Origin: Azonexus sp.
Lineage (GTDB): Bacteria; Pseudomonadota; Gammaproteobacteria; Burkholderiales; Rhodocyclaceae
Reading direction: 5' to 3'
DNA length: 5,327 nt
Assembly (NCBI GenBank): GCA_031285115.1
Contig: JAITWU010000283.1
Span: 1 to 5,327 of the forward strand
The notes below the pieces were generated by a model. The model had not been told where the DNA came from, did not search any database, and was given only the letters and a program-made list of their open reading frames with translations. Within the stretch, counting starts at the first letter, position 1; every line of letters starts with the position of its first letter. A program made the position numbers and the translations under genes. Below, one piece after another: positions 5,016-5,327 of this stretch.

Positions 5016-5327
5016 CGCTGACCGCCCTGCCCGGCTCGCGGCTTGGCGCGCGGCGTCAGGGTGCGCTCGATGTCAGCGAGGCCGTCGAGTTTTTCCTGAA
5101 GCTCCTGGGCCTTGCGCTGGCTTTCTTTGATCTGGCCGCCCTGGCGTTCGATCTGGGCTTCGAGGCGCAGGCGCTCGCCGTAGTAATCAGCCAGCAATCT
5201 GGCGAGAGCGCGCAGTTCCTGCGCCGCCGGATCGCTCGCCCGCAGCGCCTGCTCGACCAGCGCCAGCGCCCTGGCGGCGTCGGCCTGACCGTGCGGATGA
5301 CCAATCACCATCGCCTGACGCAACTGT
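5012..5327 (-). CDS. YfhG/QseG-like coiled-coil protein, C-terminal part (5' end outside window)
   Basis: The frame runs in from the right edge; 104 residues are visible, and the start codon lies beyond the window (the TTG at 5323 is internal). The visible part is helical: a segment with ALALVEQALRASDPAAQELR, then a charged coiled coil (ADYYGERLRLEAQIERQGGQ, IKESQRKAQELQEKLDGL), ending in LADIERTLTPR and a basic Gly-rich tail. Coiled coils closing on a [DE]IE+[ST]L motif just before glrR are typical of the YfhG/QseG proteins encoded between glrK and glrR. In enterobacteria QseG is an outer-membrane lipoprotein that interacts with the GlrK/QseE kinase. The lipobox that would test this lies off the window. 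The 4-base overlap with glrR supports one operon. Any signal-relay role here is inferred from position and the visible tail. Confidence 0.72.
   Translation of the reverse strand, partial: QLRQAMVIGHPHGQADAARALALVEQALRASDPAAQELRALARLLADYYGERLRLEAQIERQGGQIKESQRKAQELQEKLDGLADIERTLTPRAKPRAGQGGQR

Noticed and set aside
3873..5021. Long plus-strand open frame (382 codons) opposite glrR
   Set aside because: It is an antisense shadow of a complete GlrR-type gene with all catalytic motifs. Its translation is Arg/Gly/Gln-rich and shows no recognisable domain.

Overview
The window looks like chromosomal DNA of a GC-rich betaproteobacterium, most likely a member of the Rhodocyclales (Dechloromonas/Accumulibacter-like). 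This rests on protein resemblance and context rather than on a marker gene: a betaproteobacterial-type ParC tail, a Phasin_2-type polyhydroxyalkanoate granule protein with PhaR-like operators, and a GlrR/YfhG pair in the arrangement usual for Beta- and Gammaproteobacteria. The lineage is an inference.

Layout. Bases 1-1430 (+) are the C-terminal part of parC (topoisomerase IV subunit A), whose 5' end lies outside the window, closed by an intrinsic terminator at 1446-1477. A convergent intergenic stretch (1431-1749) holds a dispersed-type hairpin repeat rich in CCCTCTCCC motifs (1573-1669). A phasin gene follows on the minus strand (1750-2304). It has a good ribosome binding site, a sigma-70 promoter with a perfect TTGACA box, and two TGC-rich palindromes that look like PhaR operators, one over the predicted transcription start and one just upstream of the -35 box. 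Bases 2454-2827 (-) are a decayed ArsB/SLC13-type membrane transporter that keeps only its two ends, now in different frames. A tRNA-Arg(ACG) gene follows at 2990-3066 (-), with its own promoter and terminator.

From 3067 to 3599 there is a low-coding region with an imperfect inverted repeat of about 100 bp, a possible 60-residue small protein (3271-3453, -), an AT-rich perfect inverted repeat and a strong hairpin downstream of glrR. Bases 3600-5015 (-) encode a complete sigma-54-dependent response regulator of the GlrR (QseF) type. It overlaps by four bases the end of a YfhG/QseG-like coiled-coil gene that runs off the right edge (5012-5327, -). The sensor kinase glrK is expected further upstream, outside the window.

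The genes form independent units rather than one system: DNA topology (parC), carbon storage (phasin), translation (tRNA-Arg) and envelope-signal transcription control (yfhG-glrR). I found no CRISPR array, transposase, toxin-antitoxin pair or defence gene, and no convincing new multi-gene system. The points most worth a second look are the two-operator phasin promoter, the internally deleted transporter, the G-quadruplex/triplex-prone repeat, and the inverted-repeat element beside the small open reading frame.
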